A stretch of DNA of 64,000 bases from Halalkaliarchaeum sp. AArc-CO (lineage in GTDB: Archaea > Halobacteriota > Halobacteria > Halobacteriales > Haloferacaceae), in contig NZ_CP087723.1 in assembly GCF_024972735.1 (NCBI RefSeq), positions 2,418,001 to 2,482,000 on the forward strand, given 5' to 3'. The position numbers were made by a program, and so were the translations under genes. Below, piece by piece: positions 34,409 through 43,101 of this stretch. The notes under the pieces were generated by a model, which saw only the letters and a program-made list of their open reading frames with translations, searched no databases and had not been told where the DNA came from. Positions within the stretch are counted from its first letter, which is position 1. Each line of letters begins with the position of its first letter.

Positions 34409-34882
34409 TCAGGCCTCCTCCTCCGTGTCGGGTTCCTCGAGGATCAGTTCGACGTCACAGAGCGTGGTGTTCCACGGCGACGCGCGCCCCATCGCCCGGG
34501 GCTTTCGGCCGGGGCGCTCCCCGACCTTGTGCGGCGCGACGTGCATGATCTCCATCTCCTCGCCGTCGAACCCCTGCTCGGTGGCGTTGTTCTTCGCGTT
34601 CTCGAGCAGTTTGAGGAAGTCCTTCGAGGCCTTCTCCGGATAGCGGCCGGCGTCCCATCCGTCGATGTTCGACCGGTGTCCGACACCGGAATTGTGCTGA
34701 CGGAACGGAACGGGCTGTTCCTCGTCGATCACCGCATGGAGGTACTCCTCCGCCTCGGCGACCGTCTTGCCCTTGATCTCGCGGGCGATGGCCTTGCTGT
34801 GCTTCAGGCTGATGGGCCGGTCCCTGAGCATCGCTTTCGCGGTCGTGTCGGGGTCGGCCTCGACGCTGTAGTTGATTCCCAT
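34409..34882 (-). CDS. rpl22: Ribosomal protein uL22
   Basis: The 157-residue archaeal L22 begins GINYSVEADPDTTAKAMLRDRPISLKHSKAIAREIKGKTV. It ends with the beta-hairpin that lines the exit tunnel (KPRAMGRASPWNTTLCDVELIL). It lies 3 nt after uS19. Confidence 0.96.
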   Translation of the reverse strand: MGINYSVEADPDTTAKAMLRDRPISLKHSKAIAREIKGKTVAEAEEYLHAVIDEEQPVPFRQHNSGVGHRSNIDGWDAGRYPEKASKDFLKLLENAKNNATEQGFDGEEMEIMHVAPHKVGERPGRKPRAMGRASPWNTTLCDVELILEEPDTEEEA

Positions 34883-34885
34883 GGG

Positions 34886-35308
34886 TTATTTGAGTGGCAC
34901 GAACTTCGAGGATCGGGTCGCACCGATTCCGGCCTGTCCGTGCTCGACGGACGTCCGGGTGAGCTGGAACTCGCCGAGATAGTGGCCGATCATCTCCGGC
35001 TCGACCTCGACGCGCTCGAACGACTGCCCGTTGTAGACGGCGAACGTCTTGCCGACGAACTCCGGCAGTACGGGCATGTCGCGCAGATGAGTTCGGATCG
35101 GCTCGCTCGCCGTCTCCTCTGCGTCGCGTCGACGCGCTTTCTCGAGCAGCTTCCGGTGCTCGGTCCCCAGTCCTCGGGTGATAGTTCGCCGCTGGCGTGC
35201 GGGAAGCAGTTCCGCGACCTCCTCGACGCTCATCTCCTGCAACTCGTCGAGCGTGTGACCGCGGTAGGTGAACTCACCTTCGCGGCCGGTTCGGTAATCG
35301 GAGCTCAT
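34886..35308 (-). CDS. rps19: Ribosomal protein uS19
   Basis: The 140-residue protein has the S19 motif [35 protein letters not shown] at its end and [18 protein letters not shown] before it. The N-terminal 75 residues are the archaeal extension. It overlaps uL2 by 4 nt. Confidence 0.96.
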   Translation of the reverse strand: MSSDYRTGREGEFTYRGHTLDELQEMSVEEVAELLPARQRRTITRGLGTEHRKLLEKARRRDAEETASEPIRTHLRDMPVLPEFVGKTFAVYNGQSFERVEVEPEMIGHYLGEFQLTRTSVEHGQAGIGATRSSKFVPLK

Positions 35309-36027
35309 TTGTTCTTCCCTCGTCCGGTTCGCTTCGATGCGATGTCGCCGACCTTCCGTCCCGGCGGGGCGTCCCGCGAGACCGACTTCGGTCGGCCGGG
35401 GTGCTGTCGGCCGCCGCCACCGAACGGGTGGTCGACGGCGTTCATCGCGACCCCGCGAACGCGCGGGTACTTCGTCCCGCGCGATTTGAGCTTGTGGTGC
35501 TTCTTTCCGGCCTTTACGAACGGCTTTTCGGTCCGGCCGCCCCCGGCGACCACGCCGATCGTGGCGCGGCAGTCGGGGCTGAGCCGCTTGACCTCGCCGC
35601 TTGGCAACTGGACGACAGCGACGTCGCGGTCGTGGGTCAGAAGCTGCGCCGAGACGCCCGACGCCCGAGCGAACTTGCCGCCGTCGCCGGGGTGGCTCTC
35701 GACGTTGCAGACGGGGACCCCTTCCGGGATCTCCGACAGTGGGAGCGTGTTGCCGGGTTTTATCTCGGCGCTCACGCCTACCTGTAACGTCTCGCCCACG
35801 CGAACGCCCTCGGGTGCGAGCACGAGGCGGCGGTCGCCGTCCTCGAACTCCACGTCCGCGAGGGGTGCGCTCCGGGCGGGATCGTGTTCGATGCCCACGA
35901 TCTCCCCGGAGACGGTCTCGTCGTCCTCGTCGGTCTTGTGTGAAAGCTCCGCCTTGTAACGGTGCGACGGCGCCCGGAACGTGGGACCGCCACGACCGCG
36001 TCGTTGTCCCTGGATTCTGCGTCCCAT
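35305..36027 (-). CDS. rpl2: Ribosomal protein uL2
   Basis: The 240-residue protein carries the peptidyl-transferase-centre motif [24 protein letters not shown] with its conserved His. It begins [24 protein letters not shown], as in archaea. It is 2 nt after uL23. Confidence 0.97.
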   Translation of the reverse strand: MGRRIQGQRRGRGGPTFRAPSHRYKAELSHKTDEDDETVSGEIVGIEHDPARSAPLADVEFEDGDRRLVLAPEGVRVGETLQVGVSAEIKPGNTLPLSEIPEGVPVCNVESHPGDGGKFARASGVSAQLLTHDRDVAVVQLPSGEVKRLSPDCRATIGVVAGGGRTEKPFVKAGKKHHKLKSRGTKYPRVRGVAMNAVDHPFGGGGRQHPGRPKSVSRDAPPGRKVGDIASKRTGRGKNK

Positions 36028-36029
36028 GA

Positions 36030-36284
36030 TCAGAACACCCCGATCCGGGAGGCGATCTCGGTCGCGTCGTCGTCCTCCGACAGCGTGACCGTCGCCTTCT
36101 TCCGGCCTTGCGGTGTTATCTGCGTGTTCACGTCGACGATGCGAACCTCGAACTGTGCCTCGATGGCGTCGCGGATCTCCGGCTTCGCAGCGTCGATGTC
36201 GACGACGAACTGGAGCTTGTTCTCGAAGTCCATCTCGTTCATCGCCTTCTCGGTGACCAGCGGGTGTTTGATTACCTGCGTCAT
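36030..36284 (-). CDS. rpl23: Ribosomal protein uL23
   Basis: The 84-residue L23 begins [32 protein letters not shown]. It lies at the tunnel exit and contacts the Sec and SRP machinery. It overlaps uL4 by 4 nt. Confidence 0.96.
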   Translation of the reverse strand: MTQVIKHPLVTEKAMNEMDFENKLQFVVDIDAAKPEIRDAIEAQFEVRIVDVNTQITPQGRKKATVTLSEDDDATEIASRIGVF

Positions 36285-37027
36285 CGCTGAGCCACCTCTT
36301 CGAGTGCGCTTTCGGTGTAGATCGTCAGGCGTCCGGGATGAGTACCGGGCGCGAGATCCTCCGCGCTCACTTCCCGGGCGGTCGCGACGTCGGCACCCGC
36401 GAGGTTCCGGGCTGCACGCGACGGCTCCTCGCTGGTGACGAACAGGATCGACGACGGGCGCGTCGTCTTGCGGCCGCGGGTCTTGCCCCGACCGGCACGG
36501 ACGCGCTTGCCGTCGTCGGCGCGAGCGATGTCGGCGTGGACGCCGAGCGCCTCCAGCACGTCGACGACCTCCTGCGTCTTCACGAGTTCCTCGAACTCGT
36601 CCGTGACGACCAGCGGGAGTTCGACGTCGTCGCCGAACTCGTGGCCGCGCTCGCGAACGAGTTCGGGATCCGCCGTTGCGGCGAGCGCCGAGCGGTTGGC
36701 AAGCTTGCGCTCCTTCGCGTTGATTCCTTTGCCCTGATCCTTCTCGGCCTTCGGCGGGTGCGCCCTGCGACCGCCGACCGTGTTCGGAACGCGCCGTCCG
36801 CGCCCGTTCGATCGGGGGACGTGCGCCATCCCGCGGCCGGAGCCGGGCGACTCCGCCGGGGTTCGCATCCCGGCGAGGTCGTCGGCGCCGTAGGCCTGTT
36901 TCCGGTTCGCCTGCGCGGCGACGACGGCCCGCCGGATGAGGTCCGGCCGGTGCGGCGTCTCGAAGACGTCGGGCAGTTCGATCGTGCCCGCGTCGTCGCC
37001 GTCCAGGTCTCGTACTGTTGCTTCCAT
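36281..37027 (-). CDS. rpl4: Ribosomal protein uL4
   Basis: The 248-residue archaeal L4 begins MEATVRDLDGDDAGTIELPDVFETPHRPDLIRRAVVAAQANR. It has the internal loop GMAHVPRSNGRGRRVPNTVGGRRAHPPKAEK, which lines the exit tunnel. It follows uL3 by 6 nt. Confidence 0.97.
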   Translation of the reverse strand: MEATVRDLDGDDAGTIELPDVFETPHRPDLIRRAVVAAQANRKQAYGADDLAGMRTPAESPGSGRGMAHVPRSNGRGRRVPNTVGGRRAHPPKAEKDQGKGINAKERKLANRSALAATADPELVRERGHEFGDDVELPLVVTDEFEELVKTQEVVDVLEALGVHADIARADDGKRVRAGRGKTRGRKTTRPSSILFVTSEEPSRAARNLAGADVATAREVSAEDLAPGTHPGRLTIYTESALEEVAQR

Positions 37028-37033
37028 GTTATG

Positions 37034-38050
37034 TCACCCCTGATTCGACGCGGTCGAGACGTACCGCACCTCGGGGTCGAGGCGCGGCTGGTCGTTCGGC
37101 CGGATGGCCGGGCGGAACCGCAGCAGCCGCTTGTTCGGTCCGGGCAGTGAGCCCTTCACCAGCGCGTACGGGCCGTCGACCTCGCCGTAGTTGACGAAGC
37201 CGCCCTCGGGCGTCGCATCGCCGTCCTCGCCGACGGAGATGAGCCGCTTGTTCAGTTCTGTGCGCTGGTGGTAACCGGTCTGTCCCTGCTGGGGAACGGT
37301 CGAACGCACGCGGGAGGGGTTCCACGGACCGAGGTTGCCGATCCGGCGCCGCCATCCCTGGCGGGCGTGTTTGCCCTTCCGCTTTTGAACGCCCCACCGC
37401 TTTACGGGGCCTTGCGTTCCTTTCCCCTTCGTGACGCCCGAAGCGTCGAGGTACTCTCCCTCGCGGAACACGTCCGTGAAGTCGTGTTCCCCGCCGTCTT
37501 CGAGCAATCCGAGCGCGAAGTCGGCGCGCTCCTCGAGGGAGCCGCCGCCGACGCGCGTCTCCATGACGTCCGGCTTCTTCTTGGGGACGTTCGCGAGGTC
37601 CGAGGGAACGGTGTGGGTGATCATCCGGAGATCGTCGACGCTGCCCTCCGCGAGCAGCTCCCGCAGCGCCTCGGCGTCCTCGTCGAACGTGTCTTCCGCC
37701 GGGAGATCGAGCGTCCGGTCGAGTTCCTCGTGGAACTCGCTGGCCCAGACTTCGGTCACCGGCTTCTTTCCGTACGGCGTCTCTTCGTAGGCCCGCACTG
37801 CGACGGCCCGCATCGGTGGGGTCTCGACGACCGTCACCGGAACGGACTGCTCCATCCCCTCTCGCGGGGAGTTGGCCTCGTCGTTGATCATCACGACGTG
37901 GGTCATCCCGGCCTTGTAGCCGGCGAAGCCCTGCAGGGCAGGTGAGCCGTCGTCGTCGGGCCACGAGCGGATGCGCGGCACTTCAGAGACCGCACGCTTC
38001 CGCGGGCTGAAGCCCAGCGAGCCTTTGCGTGGTCTGTTTGGTTGTGGCAT
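37034..38050 (-). CDS. rpl3: Ribosomal protein uL3
   Basis: The 338-residue archaeal L3 begins MPQPNRPRKGSLGFSPRKRA. It has the loop near the peptidyl-transferase centre, GVQKRKGKHARQGWRRRIGNLGPWNPSRV, and VTKGKGTQGPVKRWG before it. The frame is open upstream in the methyltransferase gene, but the ATG at 38050 is the normal start. Confidence 0.97.
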   Translation of the reverse strand: MPQPNRPRKGSLGFSPRKRAVSEVPRIRSWPDDDGSPALQGFAGYKAGMTHVVMINDEANSPREGMEQSVPVTVVETPPMRAVAVRAYEETPYGKKPVTEVWASEFHEELDRTLDLPAEDTFDEDAEALRELLAEGSVDDLRMITHTVPSDLANVPKKKPDVMETRVGGGSLEERADFALGLLEDGGEHDFTDVFREGEYLDASGVTKGKGTQGPVKRWGVQKRKGKHARQGWRRRIGNLGPWNPSRVRSTVPQQGQTGYHQRTELNKRLISVGEDGDATPEGGFVNYGEVDGPYALVKGSLPGPNKRLLRFRPAIRPNDQPRLDPEVRYVSTASNQG

Positions 38051-38054
38051 GTGT

Positions 38055-38924
38055 TCACTCCGTGAGTGTGAGCTGTGCGAGGGTGGCGAACAGTGCTTCC
38101 TCCGTCCGCACGACCTCGCTCGCCTGTCGTGGGATCGTGTTCGACCAGAGGTCGAACCCACGGCCGGGTTCGACTGTCCCCTCGACGGTGCGATCCACAC
38201 CGGAGTCCGCCTCCGGGGGGATCTCGTCGGGGGTGATCCCGAGTATTTCCGGAAGCCCGCGCCCGGGCGAGCCGAAGGCGACGGTGAACCCGTCTTGGAG
38301 CTTCGGCGCGAGCGTCGCCAGCCGCGAGATGGTCGTCGGTCGACCGTGTCTCGAGGTGGCGATCCGCGGCTTCGGCCCGCGGGCGAGTGCTTCCGACAGG
38401 TCCGTGGAAACCACCTGAAAGCCCACCTCGGGCTTTTCGGTGATCCGGGCACGGACCGGCTCTCTCGAATCGATTCTGATGGTGACGCGCTCTCCCTCCT
38501 CGAGTTCCATTCCGGTGGGAACGAGGAGCGAGATCGGGTGTTGCAGTTCGCAATTGACCCGAACGCGACCTTCAGGTCCGACCTCAGTCACGATTCCCTG
38601 TGTTGACGACTCGGATCCGTTCGGATCCGAGCCGGCCTCCGACGGAAGCCGAAGCGGCGGGAGTACGCCGGCGTACTGCAACTCGTCGCGTTGTCCCCAG
38701 AGATCCGTTCGGAGTTCCGGGGGCGTCGCGGCGTACCGCAGCACGGTTTCGACGAACTCGCCACCGAGGTGGCGTTCGCCTTCCCGGTCCGGGAAGACGA
38801 CCAGCCTTCTCGCCCCGTACACCGCCGCCGCGCGGGCGACGGTGCCGAGCTTGCGAGTTGCCTCGCGTTTGTCCTCGGCTTCGCGGACGAGCGAGGACGG
38901 CACCAGGATGTGGATACCGTCCAT
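38055..38924 (-). CDS. SPOUT-class RNA methyltransferase, first gene of the ribosomal operon
   Basis: The 289-residue protein belongs to the archaeal/eukaryotic Methyltrn_RNA_3 group (DUF171, COG2106). It has HILVPSSLVREAEDKREATRKLGTVARAA at the start, an internal OB-like insert (GIVTEVGPEGRVRVNCELQHP), and the knotted SAM site TVAFGSPGRGLPEILGI near the end. The group is thought to methylate rRNA. In archaea the gene often leads the uL3 operon. The ATG at 38924 gives the family start; a GTG at 38936 is possible. CCTTTTAGG on the minus strand near 38970 is the operon's TATA box. Confidence 0.85.
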   Translation of the reverse strand: MDGIHILVPSSLVREAEDKREATRKLGTVARAAAVYGARRLVVFPDREGERHLGGEFVETVLRYAATPPELRTDLWGQRDELQYAGVLPPLRLPSEAGSDPNGSESSTQGIVTEVGPEGRVRVNCELQHPISLLVPTGMELEEGERVTIRIDSREPVRARITEKPEVGFQVVSTDLSEALARGPKPRIATSRHGRPTTISRLATLAPKLQDGFTVAFGSPGRGLPEILGITPDEIPPEADSGVDRTVEGTVEPGRGFDLWSNTIPRQASEVVRTEEALFATLAQLTLTE

Positions 38925-39159
38925 GGCTTCCGTCACGAGACTGTACAGGTCTTACCGAACCAGGACCTAAAAGGATAGCGAATCCGTTCCGGGCTGAAAA
39001 GGGTTCACACGCCGCCAACGGGCGAAATTCGATTCGAATCGACGGCGGTTCCATCGACCGAAGCGAAGCCAATCCTTCGACGAGCGATCGACGGACGTCC
39101 GAAGGTGAGCGACGAATCCCGGAAGAGTGATACGTGTATTCCTAGTTTGTTCGCTGGAA
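38925..39159. promoter_or_regulatory. Divergent promoter region of the ribosomal operon and MFS gene
   Basis: TATA-like CCTTTTAGG (minus strand, 38966-38974) would start transcription near 38944, about 20 nt before the methyltransferase ATG. The rest is ordinary GC-rich sequence, and no clear TATA box is seen for the MFS gene at 39160. No gene is seen. Confidence 0.45.
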
Positions 39160-40371
39160 ATGATCGAGTACAGACGCGGCGATACGTCGTTCGTTGTCGC
39201 CGTCGTCTCGATCGCTCACTTTTTTTCACACGTCTTTTTGCTGGCGTATCCTCCGTTGTTTCCGTTACTCGCGGCAGAATTTAGCGTCACTACAGCACAG
39301 CTTGGCTTGCTGGTGACCGCAATATACGTCCCGCAACTCCTCTTTCAGCTTCCGCTCGGCGAGGTCGTCGACAGGGTCGGTGCAAAGTGGATACTCGTCT
39401 CGGGGCTCGTAGTCACCTCTCTCAGTATCGGTGGGTCCGGGCTTGCAACGTCCTACTGGATGCTGCTCGCTTTTGCGTTCGTGTCCGGTATCGGGCAATC
39501 TGTGTTCCATCCAGCGGATTACGCGCTCCTCGAGACAGTCACCACAGCAGAGAACGAAGGGAAAGGGTTCAGCGCCCACACGTTCGGCGGTTACGCGGGG
39601 TTTGCGGCAGCACCGCTCGTGATCGGGAGCATTGGGATTACACTCGGCTGGCAAATCGCACTCGTTACTGTCGGTGTCGTCGGATTCATCGTCGCGATCG
39701 CAATTTCCCTGACGACCGAGTCGGTCCACGCGCGGCGAATCGAATCGATTTCCGGCCGAGCCGACCGAACCGGCCGCACATTGCGCCAGATGGTTACGTT
39801 CGTCAAACAAAGAGATCTCCTCTTCGTGTTCGGATTCTATCTAGTGAGTATGATGGCGCTTGTCGGACTGCAGTCGTTCACGACGGTGCTGGCTGTCTAC
39901 GGCTATGGGTTCACCGAATCAGCGGCAAACACACTACTGACAGTTCATCTCACCTGTACGGCCATCGGCGTCGTCGTGGGTGGGCCACTTGCCGACCGAG
40001 CGTCGTTTCGGTGGATCGTGGTCTGGATGTTCGTTCTGTCTGCAGTCGGGGTCGGCGGACTCGTCGTGAGTGCCCCGGGAGCGAGCTTCACCTTCGCGCT
40101 GTTGTTGCTTGCGATAATTGGGTTCCTGTTCGGGCTCGCGTTACCGTCGCGCGACAAGTTCGCAAACAGCGTCGTCGACCCCGACGCGGTCGGAACGAGC
40201 TTCGGTTTCTTTTTCACTGGCCTCTCGTTGGGCGCCGTCGTTAGTCCCGCACTGCTGGGTGTAATCATCGACCTCTGGACGGCTCCGATCGCGTTCGTCG
40301 TTGTAGGACTCTTACTTCTTGTCGCTGCCCTGATCGTCGTCGTGGCAACGTACACAACTGCGCAAACGTGA
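39160..40371 (+). CDS. MFS transporter
   Basis: The 403-residue protein has twelve hydrophobic segments. It has the MFS loop motif between helices 2 and 3 (LPLGEVVDRVGAKWILVSG) and a weaker copy between helices 8 and 9 (GGPLADRASFRWIVVW). The substrate cannot be told. A GTG at 39127 could lengthen it by 11 residues, but the ATG at 39160 is preferred. Codon use is a little less GC-biased than in the ribosomal genes next to it. Confidence 0.85.
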   Translation: MIEYRRGDTSFVVAVVSIAHFFSHVFLLAYPPLFPLLAAEFSVTTAQLGLLVTAIYVPQLLFQLPLGEVVDRVGAKWILVSGLVVTSLSIGGSGLATSYWMLLAFAFVSGIGQSVFHPADYALLETVTTAENEGKGFSAHTFGGYAGFAAAPLVIGSIGITLGWQIALVTVGVVGFIVAIAISLTTESVHARRIESISGRADRTGRTLRQMVTFVKQRDLLFVFGFYLVSMMALVGLQSFTTVLAVYGYGFTESAANTLLTVHLTCTAIGVVVGGPLADRASFRWIVVWMFVLSAVGVGGLVVSAPGASFTFALLLLAIIGFLFGLALPSRDKFANSVVDPDAVGTSFGFFFTGLSLGAVVSPALLGVIIDLWTAPIAFVVVGLLLLVAALIVVVATYTTAQT

Positions 40372-40602
40372 TCGCAACGGACTCTGCCCGAAGAACTGTT
40401 CACCGTGCCCAGTGCCCGCGACTCTGTTGACATCCTCTCCGCCCTGAAGGGCGAGGTTTTAGTCTTGCAACTTCCATAATGAGAGCAAGTAGCGTTGGAA
40501 AAACGTGCGAACGTACCCCACGCCCGATAGCGATTCGATCCCGTTTTCGGAAGCCTTAAGAGGACGCTTCCTATTACTTTCGGATGCGAAGAAGAGCGGT
40601 GC
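40372..40602. other. Spacer with IS200/IS605-like end remnant and tRNA promoter
   Basis: The region holds a hairpin-bearing sequence at 40427-40461 described separately. CCTATTACTTTC near 40570-40581 is a likely TATA box for the tRNA, about 25-30 nt before its first base. No protein gene is supported. Confidence 0.45.
40427..40461 (+). mobile_element. Remnant of an IS200/IS605-type element end
   Basis: TTGACATCCTCTCCGCCCTG followed by AAGGGCGAGGTTTTAG contains the stem CCTC-GCCCT-GA-AGGGC-GAGG. This layout is typical of haloarchaeal IS200/IS605 (TnpB-carrying) element ends. No transposase or tnpB gene is present beside it, so only an end, or an end-derived miniature element, remains. The call rests on recognising the pattern and is not confirmed by search. 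Confidence 0.5.
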
Positions 40603-40673
40603 GCGCTGGTAGTGTAGTGGTATCACGTGACCTTGCCATGGTCGCAACCGGGGTTCAAATCCCCGCCAGCGCA
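40603..40673 (+). tRNA. tRNA-Gly (GCC)
   Basis: A complete 71-nt cloverleaf can be drawn. The acceptor is GCGCTGG/CCAGCGC with discriminator A, and the D arm is GTG...CAC. The anticodon stem is TGACC/GGTCG with loop TTGCCAT and anticodon GCC. The T arm is CGGGG-TTCAAAT-CCCCG. No intron is present, and the CCA end is not encoded. Confidence 0.96.
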
Positions 40674-40678
40674 TTTTT
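40674..40678 (+). terminator. T-run after tRNA-Gly
   Basis: Five Ts directly follow the discriminator base, the usual archaeal signal for ending a tRNA transcript. Confidence 0.6.
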
Positions 40679-41305
40679 CCGAGGGAACCGAGGAAAATCG
40701 CGTAGCGGGATTTGAACCCTACCAGTCGCGCGCAGCGAACGGAGTGAGCGAGCACGTCTGGTTCCGGTTCAAATCCCCGCCAGCGCACTTCTCTCGATCA
40801 CAACACTGCGAGCGACTCGCGTCGCGATGTCGCGAGCAACACGTGATCGAGTGAATCGATATCTGCGAGGGATTTGAAGTAGACGAGTCGCAGCCCGGAA
40901 CGGCGAGCGCAGCGAGCCGCAAGCCCGGACCGTCTCGGCGTAGTTCAAATCCCCGCCAGCGCACTTCTCTCGATCACAACACTGCGAGCGACTCGCGTCG
41001 CGATGTCGCGAGCAACACGTGATCGAGTGAATCGATATCTGCGAGGGATTTGAACCCGGAGAGTCGCAGCCCGCGCAGCGACCGGAGGGAGCGAGCAGGA
41101 ACGTCTCTACTCGGTTCAAATCCCCGCCAGCGCACTTCTCTCGATCACAACACTGCGAGCGACTCGCGTCGCGATGTCGCGAGCAACACGTGATCGAGTG
41201 AATCGATATCTGCGAGGGATTTGAAGTAGACGAGTCGCAGCCCGCGCAGCGACCGGAGGGAGCGAGCAGGAACGTCTCTACTCGGTTCAAATCCCCGCCA
41301 GCGCA
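40679..41305. repeat. Tandem array carrying four copies of the tRNA-Gly 3' end
   Basis: The last 22 bases of the tRNA gene (GGTTCAAATCCCCGCCAGCGCA) recur at 40766-40787, 41113-41134 and 41284-41305, with 21 of the 22 at 40943-40963. TTC-to-TTC spacings are 176, 171 and 171 bp. A 91-bp block follows each of the first three copies and is identical in all (40788-40878, 40964-41054, 41135-41225). It holds the dyads CTCGATCAC/GTGATCGAG and TCGCGA-TG-TCGCGA and ends in GGGATTTGAA. That end is the inverse of the T-arm, so each variable 60-70 bp cassette is bracketed by inverted T-arm sequences. Frames on the minus strand across this region repeat because 171 is a multiple of three; they are not genes. 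Confidence 0.9.
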
Positions 41306-41415
41306 CATCTCTCGATCACAAAGTCACCCTCCAGGGGAGCACTGAAGTAACTGATATTGGTTAATTAATATAGTTACTACTAAGTATGTGTCCAGTAGTG
41401 GTTGTATCGTAGACG
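41306..41415 (+). promoter_or_regulatory. Promoter and candidate operator of the tungstate operon
   Basis: AGTAACT (41346-41352) and AGTTACT (41372-41378) are perfect inverted arms. Inside them ATATT and AATAT also pair, with a one-base bulge. The centre, GGTTAATTAATATA, includes the probable TATA box, so a bound protein would block transcription of tupA at 41416. The ModE-like protein encoded at the operon end is the obvious candidate. Confidence 0.55.
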
Positions 41416-42333
41416 ATGCAACGAAGAACGTTCCTCGCAACAGCGGCAGGCGGAATGGCTACAGCACTCGCCGGGTGTACGGACAACAGCGACGGGAACG
41501 AGAGTCACGACGCCGAAATTCTAGACGAAACACTCACTCTCACCACCACGACGAGTACTTACGACACGGGGTTGCTCGACGAGATAAATGTCGCATTCCA
41601 GGAGCGCTACGGCGCACGTGTCGAGGCCGTCGCCCAGGGGACAGGTGCCGCCCTCGAGACGGCACGGAACGGCGACTCCGACGTCGTAATGGTTCACGCG
41701 CGAGAGTTGGAAGACGAGTTCATACGGGGCGGATACGGCGTGAACCGACGAGATCTGATGTTCAACGACTTCGTCGTCGTCGGCCCGGACGACGACCCCG
41801 CCGGAATCGACGGTATGGACGAAGTGACGACAGCGTTCGAAACGATTGCGGACACGGAATCGGTCTTCGTCTCCAGGGGAGACAACTCCGGTACTCACGC
41901 AAAAGAACTCTCGATCTGGGACGAATCCCCGACCGAACCGGGTGGCGAGTGGTATCGCGAAGCCGGATCGGGGATGGGCGAAGTGCTGAACCAGGCGAGC
42001 CAGAGCGGCGCGTACGCCCTGGCGGATCGGGGGACGTTCATCTCGATGCAGGCGGAGATCGAGCTGGACATCAGGGTCGAGGGGCCGATCGAAGGAGGGC
42101 CAGAACTGCTCGAAAACCCCTACGGGATCGTGGCCGTCAATCCGGGCGTTCACGACCACGTCAACTACGATCTCGCCATGGCGTACATCGGATTCCTGAC
42201 ATCCCTGGAAGGCCAGCAACTCATCGAAGAGTACACTGTCGAGGGAGAACAGCTGTTCTTCCCCGAAGCGGTTTCAGACGATCCCAACTTCCAACAGTAC
42301 GTACCGGAAGACTGGAGTTCGACGACCGACTGA
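41416..42333 (+). CDS. tupA: Tungstate-binding lipoprotein TupA-like
   Basis: The 305-residue protein has a Tat lipoprotein signal ([13 protein letters not shown]..., Cys21). The TupA pattern follows: [16 protein letters not shown] near the start, [42 protein letters not shown] and [19 protein letters not shown]. These surround the oxyanion site of tungstate-specific binders (the TTxS and SRGD motifs). ModA molybdate binders look different. It is followed by permease and ATPase genes on the same strand. Confidence 0.9.
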   Translation: MQRRTFLATAAGGMATALAGCTDNSDGNESHDAEILDETLTLTTTTSTYDTGLLDEINVAFQERYGARVEAVAQGTGAALETARNGDSDVVMVHARELEDEFIRGGYGVNRRDLMFNDFVVVGPDDDPAGIDGMDEVTTAFETIADTESVFVSRGDNSGTHAKELSIWDESPTEPGGEWYREAGSGMGEVLNQASQSGAYALADRGTFISMQAEIELDIRVEGPIEGGPELLENPYGIVAVNPGVHDHVNYDLAMAYIGFLTSLEGQQLIEEYTVEGEQLFFPEAVSDDPNFQQYVPEDWSSTTD

Positions 42334-42360
42334 CTGGAGAACGGACCAGCGAACCAACCC

Positions 42361-43101
42361 ATGATAGGAGCATCGGCGGCGTTACCCCCCTTCGCGGCGG
42401 CGCTGGAGGCCGGCTGGAGCGTACTGTTCGTCGATTTTCCGTTCGAGCGTCACTACGTCGAGAGCATCATCTACGTCTCGCTGTACGTGAGTCTCACCGC
42501 GGTGGTGTTGAGCACGCTGTTTAGCCTTCCAGTGGCCATGCTCGTCGGGTTCTCCGACTTTCCAGGGAAGGGATTCGTGGTCGCAGTCATCAACACGGGA
42601 ATGGGGTTCCCGAGCGTCGTGGTCGGGCTGGTCGTCCTGTTTGCCGTCTCCAGTCAGGGACCGCTGGGAGCGTTCGATCTGGTGTTTACCAGAGAAGCGA
42701 TGATCATGTCCCAGTTCGTGCTCGCCACGCCGGTGATAACGGGTGTGAGCCTCGCAGCGGTCACGAGCGTCGAGCAAGGGGTCCGTGACGCCGCGTACGC
42801 GATGGGCGGAACCCGCCTCGACGTTGCGCTCGTCACGATCAAGGAAGCTCGATACGGCATCGTCACAGGCATACTTGCAGGGTTGGGGCGGGCCATAAGC
42901 GAAGTCGGTTCAGTGTTGATCGTCGGCGGCAACATCGCGGGCCCAGAAGGACACTCTGTCACCCGCACACTCACGACGGCAATCCAGCTCGAGGCCCGCC
43001 AGGGCCGGTTCGAACTCGCCTTGATCCTGGGAGCGATCCTAGTCACGCTCGTGTTACTCATCAACGGCGTCGTCCTCCGCCTGGGGGGTGGCCGGATATG
43101 A
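42361..43101 (+). CDS. tupB: Tungstate ABC transporter permease TupB-like
   Basis: The 246-residue protein has five to six helices and a permease loop ([44 protein letters not shown]) in the form usual for TupB. It lies 27 nt after tupA and overlaps tupC by 4 nt. Confidence 0.9.
   Translation: MIGASAALPPFAAALEAGWSVLFVDFPFERHYVESIIYVSLYVSLTAVVLSTLFSLPVAMLVGFSDFPGKGFVVAVINTGMGFPSVVVGLVVLFAVSSQGPLGAFDLVFTREAMIMSQFVLATPVITGVSLAAVTSVEQGVRDAAYAMGGTRLDVALVTIKEARYGIVTGILAGLGRAISEVGSVLIVGGNIAGPEGHSVTRTLTTAIQLEARQGRFELALILGAILVTLVLLINGVVLRLGGGRI

Noticed and set aside
40459-40788. 109-codon minus-strand frame over the tRNA
   Set aside because: It runs through the tRNA gene and its first copy, which cannot be coding on that basis.
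40674-41305. CRISPR-like array after tRNA-Gly
   Set aside because: The period is regular, but repeats are 22 and 91 bp with cassettes that are themselves similar to each other. Ends derive from the tRNA, and there are no cas genes, so it is not CRISPR.
40769-41308. 179-codon minus-strand frame with an internal 57-residue repeat
   Set aside because: The repetition comes from the 171-bp DNA period being a multiple of three. The residues read through tRNA T-arm copies and dyads, and no real protein start is seen.
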